Source: Leucophora obtusa
Taxonomy: Eukaryota; Arthropoda; Insecta; Diptera; Anthomyiidae
NCBI GenBank assembly: GCA_949987735.1
Contig: OX465295.1
Span: 81,417,049 to 81,481,048, forward strand
Length of the DNA: 64,000 nucleotides
Reading direction: 5' to 3'
Positions 33,706 to 45,489 of the stretch are shown here, piece after piece (the first letter of the stretch is position 1; each line of letters opens with the position of its first letter). The notes beneath the pieces were generated by a model, which was given only the letters and a program-made list of their open reading frames with translations, did no database searches and was not told where the DNA came from. Made by a program: the position numbers and the translations under genes.

Positions 33706-34292
33706 TACATGGCGCCCCATAATTAGTTTGTTTGGTGAGTGTGTGATTGTGTTTACAGAAAACATAAACATACACTAACCCACATACATGTCATACTTTT
33801 TAAACACGATATTAACACTTTTTTTTTTTGCTACCAAAACGTTTTGGCATTTTTAATTGTGGCTAAATGTGTGTGAAACCGCAGTAAAAGTACGTACGTA
33901 CGTATATAAATATCAAGTAAATATCCCAACAATATATGTGACGCACAAAATAGAAAGGGACCTAAGGATAGAAAGGGACCTAAGGTCAGGAGAGCATGGG
34001 ATCGGTCTCATTCGATGCTCAGATGTTGTCCACAAAAAAAAAATTGATTTTTTTACCCTTAGGTCCCTTTCTCTATGCGCTGTCACATATACAGATACAA
34101 TAGTGTGTCCTTTCGAATGCCTGTAGTTGTAAAAGCCAAATTGTAGAACACACTTTTGAATTTCTGCTAGCACTAGAAGTTCCAAATTTGTGTTTTGACA
34201 AAATTAGAGGTATATTTTCCTGCAAATAATATAATGCGAAAAATTTTATTGTTGCAATAATTATACAATATTATAATTTCGGAAGTAAATGT
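33706..34292. repeat. Spacer with a small hairpin
   Basis: AGAAAGGGACCTAAGG occurs twice in direct orientation (about 33952-33984) and once inverted (CCTTAGGTCCCTTTCTCT, 34059-34076), giving a ~130-bp hairpin. The ORFs at 33857-34126 and 33913-34185 are antisense mirrors of it. The rest is AT-rich. Confidence 0.65.
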
Positions 34293-34410
34293 CTTTTTTT
34301 TTTTTTTTAAAGAGAAGCAACACTCAGGAAATTCTTCCTATTAATTAACGTGTTGCTTCCTTTGGAAAGGGGACAGAGAAGAAGTGAAAGGTGGTCGAAG
34401 ATGAAATTTC
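34293..34410 (-). mobile_element. SINE copy 2, 3' end only
   Basis: A T-run (34293-34308) followed by the complement of AACACGTTAATTAATAGGAA and TTTCCTGAGTGTTG, the same tail as the SINE ending at 59203. The head is missing; a TIR element starts at 34422. Confidence 0.75.
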
Positions 34411-34421
34411 TCATTAAACTA

Positions 34422-36226
34422 CACTCTAACTAAATTATGTTGAAGTTTACTCAACTTATAGTAGGAAACTGTACTCCAACTATAAATTTGATAAATTTAC
34501 TCTATGCGTGTAATTGGAAAAAGAAATACGCACATTATGTTTAAGTTGGTAAATAATTAGTAACTTTACATTGAAAGTGCGTAAAAATAAATGAAATTTC
34601 AAAATTAGTGTGTTAATTTACTAAATTTGTGCGTATAAAAGCACGTTTTCCGTGTAATTGTACTAATAAAATGAGTAAAAATCCACAAAAACGCGTGAAA
34701 ATCCCCCAAAAATGCGTATATTTAGCACAGTTGTGTATAAAGTTAAATCACATAAAACCAATTTTTTTGAAATAAAACAAATTAATTTTTAGCAAGTATT
34801 TTATTAATCATGAGTTATATACTCATACTTATGTATATACACTCTAAAAAATGTTTGTAAATTTACTACTATAAAATGGGTAAAATTTTGTTTAATTTTA
34901 CGAAAATTCGGTAAATATAAACAAAAAATGCGTAAACTTTTTCCATACACACTTCTATACACAATAATACACACACAAAGTATTTTTAGACATTATGTGT
35001 TTATAAATAAACACATTGCGCCTAAAATTACTATTGTTTGTTAAATAAAAAACTAAACTAAACTAAAGTTAGTAAATATACTACCCTATAATAGTAAAAC
35101 TAAACTAAACTAAAGTTAGTAAATATACTACCCTATAATAGTAATAAATACTCTGACATTTCAAATTGGAAAATTAAAAAAAAAAAATTATAAATAATAA
35201 AAAGAAAAAGCGAAAACGGATTATTTCTTGTGAATTACAACATTTCCACAAACACATTAGAGTCTGGAAATAGCAACATAAGCATGAAATTGTTTTTGGT
35301 AATTATTGTTAACGCATATGGTAGTCTAAACCTCATTTCAAAATCGAAAACGCCGTAAGAGAGACACGGCCTACGCAGGAACAACTGGGTGCAATGATTC
35401 CTGCCCAACAAAATGCCTTCTTTGCAAGGGAGGCAGTCAACCAACAACCGTCAACAAAAACGGGAGAAAACGCCGTAAGAGAAAACGCCTTGGTAAAACA
35501 ACTGGGTGCAATGACTCCTGCTCAACAAATTCAGTATTAATTGAGTACTGCCTAACTTGCAAAGAAAGCATTTTGTTGAGCAGGAGTCATTGCACTCAGT
35601 TGTTCCTGCGTAGGCTATATCTCTCTTAAGGCGTTTCCTCCCGTTATTGTTGACGGTTACTGCCTCCCTTTCAAAGAAGGCATTTTGTTGAGCAGGAGTC
35701 ATCGCACCCATTCAATAGTTATAACAAATTTTTATATGAATTTTATACAAATACCTGAAGATCCCAAAACGACTAATTTTGACATGAACGATTATGAGAG
35801 AATGACTCGGATATTATTATTAATAAAATACGTAATAAAAATTAATTTATTTTATTTAAAAAAATTTTTGGGTGGTGCTTAAAGTTAACACAACTGTTGT
35901 ACTTGTACGCATTATATTGGATTTTTACGCACTTTCTGTGGATTTTTGCGCATTTTTGTGGATTTTTACTCATTTTATGCATACATTTACACGTGAAACG
36001 TGCTTTTTTACACACAAATTTAGTAAATTAACACTCTAATTTAAAAATTTCATTTAATTGTTACGCACTTTCAAAGTAAAATTACAAATTATTTGTGCAC
36101 CAACTTAAACACAATGTGCGTATTTTTTTTTCAATTACGCACATAGAGTAAATTTACCCAATTTATAGTAGGAGTTCAGTTTCCTACTATAAGTTGGGTA
36201 AATTTCAACAGAATTTAATTAGAGTG
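34422..36226. mobile_element. TIR element A (interlocked pair)
   Basis: TA-flanked CACTCTAACTAAATTATG at the left and its inverse ...TTAATTAGAGTG at the right. The arms (34422-34750 and 35890-36226) share ACTTATAGTAGGAAACTG, TGTGCGTA-type and CCACAAAAA-type words. Its right arm lies beyond the left arm of element B, so the two overlap rather than nest. Confidence 0.8.
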
Positions 36227-36705
36227 TACAATAAATAAAATGAAAATAGTTTTTGATAAAAACAATGCAATTAATTTATAAATCAAAAAAAAAAAATTAC
36301 ACAAAATTTTAATATCTGTGTTATTATATTCCAGATCAAAATGTGTTTATAGAAATATAGTAATCCACAAAAAATACATCGTTTTATTTTTTTTTTTATT
36401 ATTTGCAAATTTTTTCAATATTTTCCATTTTAAAATGTTGGAGTATATATTACTATTATAAGTTAGTATATTTACCAACTTTTTGCGTAAAAATTTTATT
36501 TAACAAAAGAGTAGTAATTTTAGGCATAATGTATTTATTTGTAAACACATAGTGTCTAAAAATACTTTGCGTGTGTATTATTGTGTATGGAAGTGTGTAC
36601 AAAAAAATTTTACGGATTTTTTGTTTATATTTACCGAATTTTTGTAAAATTAAACAAAACTTTACCCATTTTATAGTACTAAATTTACAAACAGTTTTTA
36701 GAGTG
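34840..36705. mobile_element. TIR element B (interlocked pair)
   Basis: TA-flanked CACTCTAAAAAATGTTTG at the left and ...CAGTTTTTAGAGTG at the right. The arms (34840-35180 and about 36400-36705) share TATAAAATGGGTAAAATTTT and AAATTCGGTAAATATAAAC. The left arm has a 54-bp tandem duplication (AAACTAAACTAAAGTTAGTA..., about 35049-35149). Confidence 0.8.
35323..35711. repeat. Coding-like repeat units in direct and inverted order
   Basis: Plus-strand units at 35345-35465 and 35466-35555 translate in one open frame (stop at 35541) as repeats of NAVRE...QLGAMxPAQQ. Inverted units at 35560-35711 encode GAMTPAQQNAFFEREAV on the minus strand. This is the core of the interlocked foldback. I do not recognise the peptide; it could be a captured exon or gag-like piece. 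There is no plausible start codon context. Confidence 0.55.
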
Positions 36706-37663
36706 TAATGAAGTTTTCTTCACAAGCGAAATGAAAAATATCTTAAATTAAATTAACATTTGGTAAATAAAAGAAAATATTTACAAGATTTTATGAAAAA
36801 TTCCATTAATTCAATGAAAACGAGTTCCAGTGAAATTTCACTGGTTTGTTGCAGATAATTCTCTCAGCTTAAGAAATACCAATGCAATAAGATCAATCGG
36901 CGATATCGCTAGGTATATTATATATTTCTATATTACCATCTTCTAGATAAAAATGAGATATCTCTACACACCAAAAATATATTTCTCAGATTGTTCCTAT
37001 TAATTCTGTCGACTCAAAGAAAAACGTCAGTACAGTCAGCAAAAAAGTTTACTGACTCAGCAAAAAAATCGCTTTTCTTAAATCAGCTAGCTGATTTTTA
37101 GCACAAAAAAATACTAAATTCAGCAAATGTTGTGCAAAACTTAGTCGATTGCAATTGAAAAAAAATCCTTGCTGAATATTAGTGGACTGAAAAAAAAAAT
37201 AAAAAATTTGTAGAGAAATAATATATATTTAATCCTTTAATTCCCAGTGGAACATAGGGCCGCACAGAAATAATACTTTAATCAATTCATTTGCTGAAAA
37301 TTTAAAACTAGAAATTGATTTCAGATTAAAATAAAATATAGATTGGGTGGATCTGAATAAAAAGCTTAATATCTTGGAAGCTTTTATTCAGCTCTGAGAA
37401 CTTTAAAAATCCTAATTCAGTTTATTTTTAAATTATCTGGAAAACTTTGTAGAAGAATATTAATAAATCTTTATAAAAAAAAAACAGTAATAATAAAAAA
37501 CATATTTTTGTCTGAGCGGCCACACATAATCTATTTAAAATTTGTATGTAATTAATTTAAATTTAAAAACTTATTCCAACTTGAAAGGAACATTCTAATA
37601 AAAAAAATATAATTTGAATTTGATTCCTTTAATCAAATTTAAATTAAATTAAATTTCAAGATA
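36706..37663. other. AT-rich stretch with a TCAGCAAAA-rich segment
   Basis: 37010-37200 has multiple TCAGCAAAAAA and TTGCTGA words like the interior of the MITE at 49609-50206, probably a decayed relative. Otherwise nothing. Confidence 0.4.
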
Positions 37664-37972
37664 CACAGAAAAAACAGTAGGCACCAACAGTGGGAATTTG
37701 TAAAAGCAATCACATTTTCTTTTAAATTAAAATTTTATTTCCAAAAATTTTTTGTTTAAAATATTTGTAACTCGTTTGTAAATTGTTATCTTTCATATAA
37801 AAATTATTGAAAAATAAAAATTCTATGTTACAAAAAAAAAAAGAAAATCTTTTTTTGGATTTACAAATTTCTTTGTTGGTGCCTCTTTAAAAAGTTTTTT
37901 TTTTGTATTTACAAATTTGGTATGAGAAAGGTGTTTAAAAATTTAATTAAAATCTTGTAAATTCTTTCTGTG
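37664..37972. mobile_element. 309-bp MITE, CACAGAAAAAACAGTAGGC family, copy 1
   Basis: TA-flanked; left end CACAGAAAAAACAGTAGGCA, right end AAATTCTTTCTGTG. Copy 2 lies at 38776-39063 with the same internal order. Confidence 0.85.
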
Positions 37973-38209
37973 TATGAATGTGAAAAACGGAATATGGGAA
38001 CTTATTTTAATTTATTTTTATTTCTAGTGGAACGGGTAAGGCGATGATCTGTCAAATATAAATATTGGTAAAGGTGTACCAAATGATTAATTTTTAATAG
38101 AAGTAAATTAAATGGAAGAAAATAAAGATAGAAAAAGAGTATTGGAAGTAGAAAGGATAAAAAAAACGAAAATTTTTTTGCGATTTTTAAAAATTGAGTT
38201 GGTGATGAC
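37973..38209. other. Spacer, nothing recognised
   Basis: AT-rich, no feature found. Confidence 0.4.
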
Positions 38210-38699
38210 CAGGGCAGCGACTTTCATGCACTTAAAAATCTAAAATATGCGCTTAAAATATGCAGTAAAAAATGCACTTAAATGGAAATATGCACTGATA
38301 ATCCAAAAATTAACGTTTCAAACCAAAAAATGCACTTTAATAGACAATATAAATGTCTAAGTAGATGACAACTTGATATTTTCCTTCTAGCTAAGTGCTG
38401 CGTTAAGTTTTGCAAATTCTTCTTTTTCTTTATTTTTCATTAAATTTTAATTTTTTTTTTTTTTTTTAAATATTAAGAAAATATGCAATTTGATGAAAAA
38501 TATGCAAAGATATGCACTAAAAATCATAAAATATGCAAAAAATATGCACTTTAAAATAAGCAAAAATATGCATTTATAATAAAACATGCAACAACCAATC
38601 GATACCAGTTTGTTTTAAATTCTTTAATTCGGAAAAGTATTTGGATCATTTTTGGATTAATCACTACAAACATGTAATTGCATCAAAGTCTCTGCCCTG
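38210..38699. mobile_element. 490-bp hAT-type MITE with TATGCA repeats
   Basis: TIRs CAGGGCAGCGACTTT and AAAGTCTCTGCCCTG; the CAGGG start is hAT-like. Flanking octamers GTGATGAC and GTCAGGAC match at 6 of 8, consistent with a decayed 8-bp duplication. The interior contains many AATATGCA words, possibly subterminal transposase-binding sites. Confidence 0.75.
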
Positions 38700-38775
38700 G
38701 TCAGGACACTGACCTCCTGTTCACTTGTGTGATGACATTTTTCATTTGTATGAAAATGTCTATAGGAATTTTGTA

Positions 38776-39063
38776 CACAGAAAAAACAGTAGGCACCAAC
38801 AATGGAATTTATAAAAGCAATCACATTTTCTTTAAAATTGAAATTTTATTCCCAAGAACTTTTTTGTTTGAAATATTTGTAACTCGTGTGTAAGTTGTTA
38901 TCTTTCATATAAAAATTATTTAAAAATAAAAAATATTTTTTTTTTTTGGATTTACAAATTTCTTTGTTGGTGCCTTTTTAAAAAGTTGTTTTTTTTTGTA
39001 TTTACAAATTTGGTATGAGAAAGGTGTTTAAAAATTTAATTAGAATTTTGTAAATTCTTTCTG
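38776..39063. mobile_element. 288-bp MITE, CACAGAAAAAACAGTAGGC family, copy 2
   Basis: TA-flanked sister of 37664-37972, same orientation, ending AAATTCTTTCTG. It is slightly shorter through deletions in A/T runs. Confidence 0.85.
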
Positions 39064-40785
39064 TACATGGGAGGGGATCAGCAAGTCAGGAATGACAGGG
39101 ACATGTCCCTAAGCCGTCATGAAGACATCTTTAACTGGGTATAAATAAAATATAAACAAATTGTATCTTAGGGTGGCTGCGAAACTGTCTAAATAATATC
39201 TAAACTAAATTCAGGTTTCCAAATTTCTTTGAAATTTGAAAAAATTAATAAGGGGAATGTTTAGTTGATCTCTTATTTTGGTAAATGTATGTTCTTTAGT
39301 TTGACTTTAGATCATAAATAAATATCCCTTTCTGTTTAAATTATTTTAAAATTAAAAAAATCTTCAAAAAATTTCTTAAGAAATTTTAACCCTTTTGTCA
39401 ATTTGTAGGGACTGTACAGAGCCTTAATTATTTACATGTTTATTGTTGAAACTGAAAATTAATGCTGCACATTAGGGCTATTACTAAATTTTTCGCATGG
39501 TACCACGAGGTGGGAAATGTTGTATTATTAACGAAAAACATTATTTTGCGTCATTTAAAAAAATATTCACACACCAAATTCATTTTCTATATCAATACAG
39601 AAAAACAAATTTTATCCTCAGTGTTTTTTAACATTTCACGTAAAATTATACATATTTAGGACTCAAAAATCAATTAGAAAAAACAAACATTTTTACATGT
39701 TTTTTTTATTTCAATACAAAAATTTTCGCGGTTGGCGGGAAACTTTCCCTCCACCCTTAATTGTTAATTACGGTTCTATTTTTCTTTAACATATGTATAT
39801 ACAATAAAACGAAAATATGATATTTTTTATTAAAAATTAAAAAAAAAAATACAAATTTAAAATTTATCGCTGTTGGTGGGTGAACTTTTTGATACCAGCG
39901 AAAAAGTCAAAACGCATTTCTTCATAGTTTTTTTATTGCATATTCGACTATACTATGCCAATTTTGATATTTGCAAAAAATGTTAAAAAGTTCTAAAAAA
40001 AAAACAATAAAGGAAATAACAATATCGTTTTTATATCAATTTTTTTAACAAAATAAATAAGTAAAACATTACTTCGAAATTAATTTATTGATCAAAACAC
40101 CAACCCAAACAAAATTAATTTGCTGAATTAAATTATTTTGAAATAATGCTTAAAGTAAGTAGGTGTCTCTACTATTAGTCCAAAACAAAATGATATGTCT
40201 TTACCATTTGTACACTGGGTTTATTATTATTAGTTTCAATAGGAGGAATTTAAGAAACATATTCTTTTCTCTATGTGGAAACAAACTCCAGGAATTTGCT
40301 TGCCACATTTCCATTCTCTGTGCAAATTTTGTTTTAATTCTTTCCAAAGCTACAGCAAATTTTTAAAACATTTGTCTTTGTTTTGCAAAAGCGGCGCTAT
40401 ATTTAAATTTATTTAAAAATATCTTCTAAATGATAAAAGAAATATAATTTCAAAATACTACTTAATTATTTGGATTCAAAAGAAAAAATAAAGAGATCGC
40501 TTCCCTATCTTCTTAAAAGATATTATATTATTAAGGTTTCACACAAAATTTCAATACCGGAATTATGCATTTTTAAGAACAAATTTCCATTCTTTTTAAA
40601 AAAGCGACTTATTATTCTAAAACTATCATAACGGGACATCATAATATACATACAACCTACAAAATAAGTAACAAAAGTTTAAAAAACAAAAATCGGGTAA
40701 GGAAATTTAGGATACTAACAACCAGCCATCAGGTATCCTATACCCAAAATTTTTAACCTAATAATTTTAAGCATATCGGCAAAAC
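39064..40785. other. AT-rich stretch, one repeat terminus
   Basis: TACCATTTGTACACTGGG (40201-40218) is a lone right end of the CCCARTGTAGAAA family. Short frames at 39462-39659 and 40163-40366 have no motif. Confidence 0.4.
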
Positions 40786-41340
40786 ACAGAATCCTCGGAA
40801 TCTGAAGGTTTTCGAGCAGGAAAAAGTCCTTGGAATCTGACGGTTTTTCTATAAGAAATTGTGCTCAGAATCTGAATATTTTTCATAGGTAAAAGTTCTC
40901 GGAAGCTGAGGATTTTTCAAAAAGAAAAATTCTTCAGAATATGGAGGGTTTTTAATGGTAAAAGGTCTTTCAATCTGAGCGTTTTCTTATACGAATAAGT
41001 GCTCAGAACCTGAGAGTTTTCCTATAGGAAAAGCTCTCAAAATCTTAGAGTTTTCTATGAGTTTAGGTCCCTAGAATCTGAGGATTGTCCTATAAAAAAA
41101 TCATCAGAATTTAAGTGTTTTTCCAAAACAAAAAGTACTCGCAATCTGATTGACTTTTCTTAGGAAACATTCAGCAGATTTTGTGGTTTTTGCTATAGGA
41201 TAAATCATGAGAATCTGAAGTTTTTTGGGAAAAAGTACTCAGCATCCGAGGGTTTTTTCTATAGGGAAAAATCCTTAGGATCTGAGATTCCTCAAAATCT
41301 AAGGTTCGCAGGCTTTGAGGCCTCGAAGGACCTTAGGTTT
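40786..41340. repeat. Degenerate ~42-bp tandem array
   Basis: About 13 units built on TCAGAATCTGAGGGTTTTTC followed by TATAGGAAAAA. Units differ by many substitutions and small indels, so it is an old minisatellite. No frame persists through it. Confidence 0.8.
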
Positions 41341-42169
41341 TCCTGTAGAAAATAGTGTATTTCCTTTTACTGAAAAAAAATTTTAGTATGAAGGATTTTG
41401 ATTGGCAAATGTAACAGATTCTGATGGTGTTTTATAATATAAAAAAAAAACAAAGCAATTGCCAAAAAATCTTTTATTTGCTTAGTTGTTTCATACTATA
41501 TAATTTATGTTATTTTGATAGATATTAAATAAATAATTATATTTTATTATTCACAAAAAATCTAATAAAAAAAACACATTTCAGTAGCTTTTGTTTAAAA
41601 GATATTGAGTCAAAAATTCTATAAAATGTGCTTTAATATTGGCCAGTACTGTATCTGTATAAAAAAAATATATATATAATTATATTTTACGTCTCCTCAA
41701 ACTTATTACATTTACTACATGATGTAGGGTATAATAAATAAAATTTAAACTTTTTGAGTTGTTTACATACATATTTTAGCTAATTGAATTTAACACGTAC
41801 AAGTAAAATGTAATTAAAAGGTGTATTTATTTCGCGTTAAATGTAATGGTCGAGTTTTTAAAAAAGTTAAACTTAATTTTCCACTAAACTAATTAAAACA
41901 ATAAATAAAAAATAATTTTAATTGCTGTTTAAAAAGTTTAATGGTTTATCCATAAATATTGCTTTCATAGAAAAAAGTTGGCAGAACAATCACACAAACA
42001 AACAAAATGCGAAATATTTAATGCATCGAGGTTATGTTTAAATATTCCTAATAGAATTTGGTATACACTTCACTAATGTGGACTTACAATTAGAATTTTA
42101 AAGTTAAAAAAAGTCTTTGTAGCAAAATAAATTTTTTTGGTAAACTATTTTAAAAAAATAATGTATATG
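41341..42169. other. AT-rich stretch, nothing recognised
   Basis: No gene or repeat boundary was supported. Confidence 0.45.
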
Positions 42170-43394
42170 GGTCATTCCATCTCAAACCGACCAATGGAAT
42201 TTCGAAGGGGTCGATTTGGATGAATTTTGGTCAGAACTTTTCTTTCATCATATAAACAAGTTTTGCAAAAGGAAAAAAATTAAAAAATTTTTTTTTTCAA
42301 AAGTTATGCAATATTTATAATTTCAAAAAATGTCATAATTTTTCTAATTTTTTGCTTTGTTACGAGGTTATTTTTTCAAAATCTCGAAAACTATGATAGC
42401 TACAAAAATTGTTCTTAGCTCGTTTTAAAGAGGATATTTAGCCGTATTAAAAAAATATTGATAAATAAAAAAATTTAAACTTTTGCAATTTCACAATTTT
42501 AAAAATTGAAAAACTCAAAAACCTATTTTCAGGTTCAAAGAGGATATTCTCTTTAAAACGAGCTAAGAACCATTTTTGTAGCTATTATAGTTTTCGAGAT
42601 ACATATTCATAAAATACGAGGTTATTTTACAAAGCAAAAAATTAAAAAAATTATGACATTTTCTGAAATTTTAAATATTGCATAACTTTTGAAAAAAATA
42701 TATGTAATTTTTTCCTTTGGCAAAACTTCGTTATATGATGAAAGAAAAGTTCTGACCAAAATTCATCCAAATCGAAGAGGTCTAGTCCAACCATTGCACT
42801 GTGGGCCGCGATCGCCGTTTTTTGGCCAAAAGTACAATTTAGGTAAAGGGAAAATATGTTTATATATCCAAAATCTAGGATTGTTGAATATTTTGTGAGT
42901 GAAATATTGTATCATTGTGGTTACTCGTTGTTAGTTGGCGAGAATCCAAAGTCAAAGTTTTTTAATTTTGTGACATTTTATATTTTCTAATGATACAATA
43001 AAAAAAACCATAAATAAACAATAATTTGTTTCAAAAATAATCTCAAATTATAAAACTGAAATTATTTCTCAAAAAAAAAAAAAAATAGAAACCTGTTAAG
43101 TGTTTACGAAAAAAGTAACAAAATTATTAATTTTACCTAAAAAAAGCTCCAAAATGTTCCAAGAGATATTTGAAAAACCTGAATGCCAATGTGTTCCATA
43201 AAATGTCTTCTACCTAGGTTTTTGAGACCCTTTGCTACCGTTCATAAACTTTCGAGATTTTGCTCTTTAACTGAAAAAGTACCTTCCGATCTCGCTGATT
43301 TCCAGCATTCAAGAGTTTTAGTAAAAACTAAAAAATAGCACTAAAAATTACCTTAAATGATGATTCTGGTTTTCTCACACAGACTAGCCCACTA

Positions 43395-43528
43395 AAATCC
43401 AGGTTTGTGGGACATTTGAGTACCAATTCTGAATATGTACAAAATTAACCCTTAAACAAATTTTAAGTTTTGACTTATTTCTGGCATTGAAGTTAAATTT
43501 TCAACTTTGATGTCTTTAGAGACTTATA
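43395..43528 (+). repeat. Dispersed repeat, left part (copy 2)
   Basis: Matches 28420-28538. It is interrupted at its right edge by the MITE starting at 43529. Confidence 0.7.
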
Positions 43529-44656
43529 CACACAGAAAAAAGATTCGTTGTGGTAACCGAATTTGTCGCCAACCGAATTTTGGTAGTTACATGTACTATC
43601 ACATTATTCGGTTGCAGTTCTAACATTATTTCATTGAGAATACCAAATTTTTAGTTACGCCTACTGAATTATATAACATTATATTGGTAAACCCAACCGA
43701 ATTTGCATTTTCGGTAGATACAACCGAATTTATTAATGAATTAATACCGAATTAGATATATCAATTATTTTTTTTTTTTTTTATTTATTTCAATAATTGG
43801 GATACATAAAAATTGTAACATGAATAAAAACTTTGATATTTAAATATGTTTGTATATTTCCAATTTTCTGCAAAATCGTCGTGCAAAAGCGGTGGTAAAA
43901 GTGCTCAAACTTTTTTATTTTGGAAGCCACAAATTTAATATTCCATACAGATTTTCATCCTGTGATGTTTGTTTGTCGTACATCTACCAACAAAAGAAAA
44001 TTTTAGAAAATAATTCAGCTTGATTATTGATTTCAATTTTAATATTTACCGTGTTTGTTTTATTTTATAAAAAAATTTTAAATTACGATTTCTTATTTTT
44101 TTGTTTTTATTGACGTTTGAAATTTTATGTTTTTAGAACAACCAATATGTCGGTTACAATTTCCAAAACTGTTTAAAGTTGTGCTTTTTATCAGTTGTGG
44201 TCACCAATGTTGTTTCAACAAATTTTATTTTGGTTGTTATAACTGAAAATCTAGTAAGACATTTATGATATGTTATTAAAATTGGTTAACGTGGCCAACA
44301 TTCAATATAAAATTGCTAGTAAAGAACTAATAACTTTAAATATATGGCAGTTTAGTTATTACAACCAAGTTTTAATTGCAATAGCTAGCTAATGGCAGAA
44401 GTGCTTTAATAAGAATTATTAAAGTAATTGGCACTATCGAATAGATTTAAAATATTTTATTTTAGAACTAATTGGTTGGAAAGCCCGAATTTTGTACACA
44501 AAATAATATTTAATCAGTTGCACTATCTAATTTTTTCTTATTAATAAAAACTTTTTATTATCACAATTGATAATATTTAATTGGTATTAAAATTATATCA
44601 TAGTAGTAAAATGATGGAAATTCCAAATGATTTCCAACTGATTTATTCTATGTGTG
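43529..44656. mobile_element. 1.13-kb TIR element, CACACAGAAAAAAG type
   Basis: TA-flanked; left end CACACAGAAAAAAGATTC, right end GATTTATTCTATGTGTG. Rich in AACCGAATTT words. No protein is encoded. It is inserted in the dispersed repeat that continues at 44700. Confidence 0.75.
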
Positions 44657-44699
44657 TAGTAGAATTTTATGACAAATATTTTTGCGGAACATTTTAACC

Positions 44700-44840
44700 C
44701 TCTAACTTTTCAATTTATAGTCTTTTTCGACACTTTTCAAAACGGGCCTAAAGAGACCCTTTAATTGCAGAGTTAGAGGGTTAAAATGTTCCTCGTAGTG
44801 TTTTACATAAGTTCGCTGAACATATCCTATACCTAAAATG
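44700..44840 (+). repeat. Dispersed repeat, right part (copy 2)
   Basis: Continues the 43395 repeat after the MITE; equivalent to 28995-29100. Confidence 0.7.
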
Positions 44841-45054
44841 GAAGATTCACATGGTCTCCAATGCCGATTCACAAATAAACATTTTCAAAAGAGGGGAAAT
44901 TTTAACCTCCCAAAAACATAGGGCCAGACGAAAACTTCTGCAACGCCGATACACTTATATTTTTCTTTGGTCCCTCTGCCAGAATTAGTTGTCATCAGAA
45001 CCTGTTTCTTTTTTTTTTTTTTGTACAGTGTAATTTATTTTCCAATACAAATTT

Positions 45055-45395
45055 AGGGCCGCCATATTGGATCCGCCTTGTTGAATTTTTAAAATTTGAT
45101 TTCAGATTCTTAATCTGCTACCCAAAAACTTCCCCTGGTGTAAATTTAAAGTAAATCAGGCGACATAAGGGATTTAATGAAAAAATGGTTTGTCGCCATA
45201 TTGGATCCGCCATTTTGAATTTAAAAATTTTAATTTCAGATTTTTAATCAGCGGATACTAGACCTATATAATTGATTATTTTAAGTCCAATATAATAAAA
45301 ACTAAAAATTAATGGCCGACATCTTGGATCCGCCATTTTGAATTTTATACTTTTTATTTCAGATTCGTGATCAGCAACAATCAAGCCCCCCTTTG
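45055..45395 (+). repeat. ~125-bp tandem units with CCATATTGGATCCGCC
   Basis: GCC(A/G)(C/A)CATNTTGGATCCGCC-type units start near 45058, 45191 and 45312, each followed by TTGAATTT and TTTCAGATT. Three units are visible with moderate divergence. Confidence 0.8.
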
Positions 45396-45489
45396 TGATA
45401 TCTTTTAGTCTCATACACTCAATATTCTAGTCTTGGCCAAAAATCTAAGATGCTGGCCCGCAGTGCATTGGTCGATTTGAGATATATAT

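Larger units (their letters stand above)
42170..45489. mobile_element. 3.3-kb TIR element, TCTCAAAYCGACCAATG ends
   Basis: Left end CATCTCAAACCGACCAATG, right end the inverse of ATCTCAAATCGACCAATGCA. The first 630 bp is itself a palindrome (arms about 42207-42430 and 42530-42790, sharing TTAGCTCGTTTTAAAGAGGA). The interior holds a dispersed repeat, a nested MITE and a CCATATTGGATCC tandem array. No transposase is encoded. Confidence 0.6.

Noticed and set aside
33857..34185. 89- and 90-codon antisense frames
   Set aside because: They mirror each other across a small hairpin with AGAAAGGGACCTAAGG arms; no motif.
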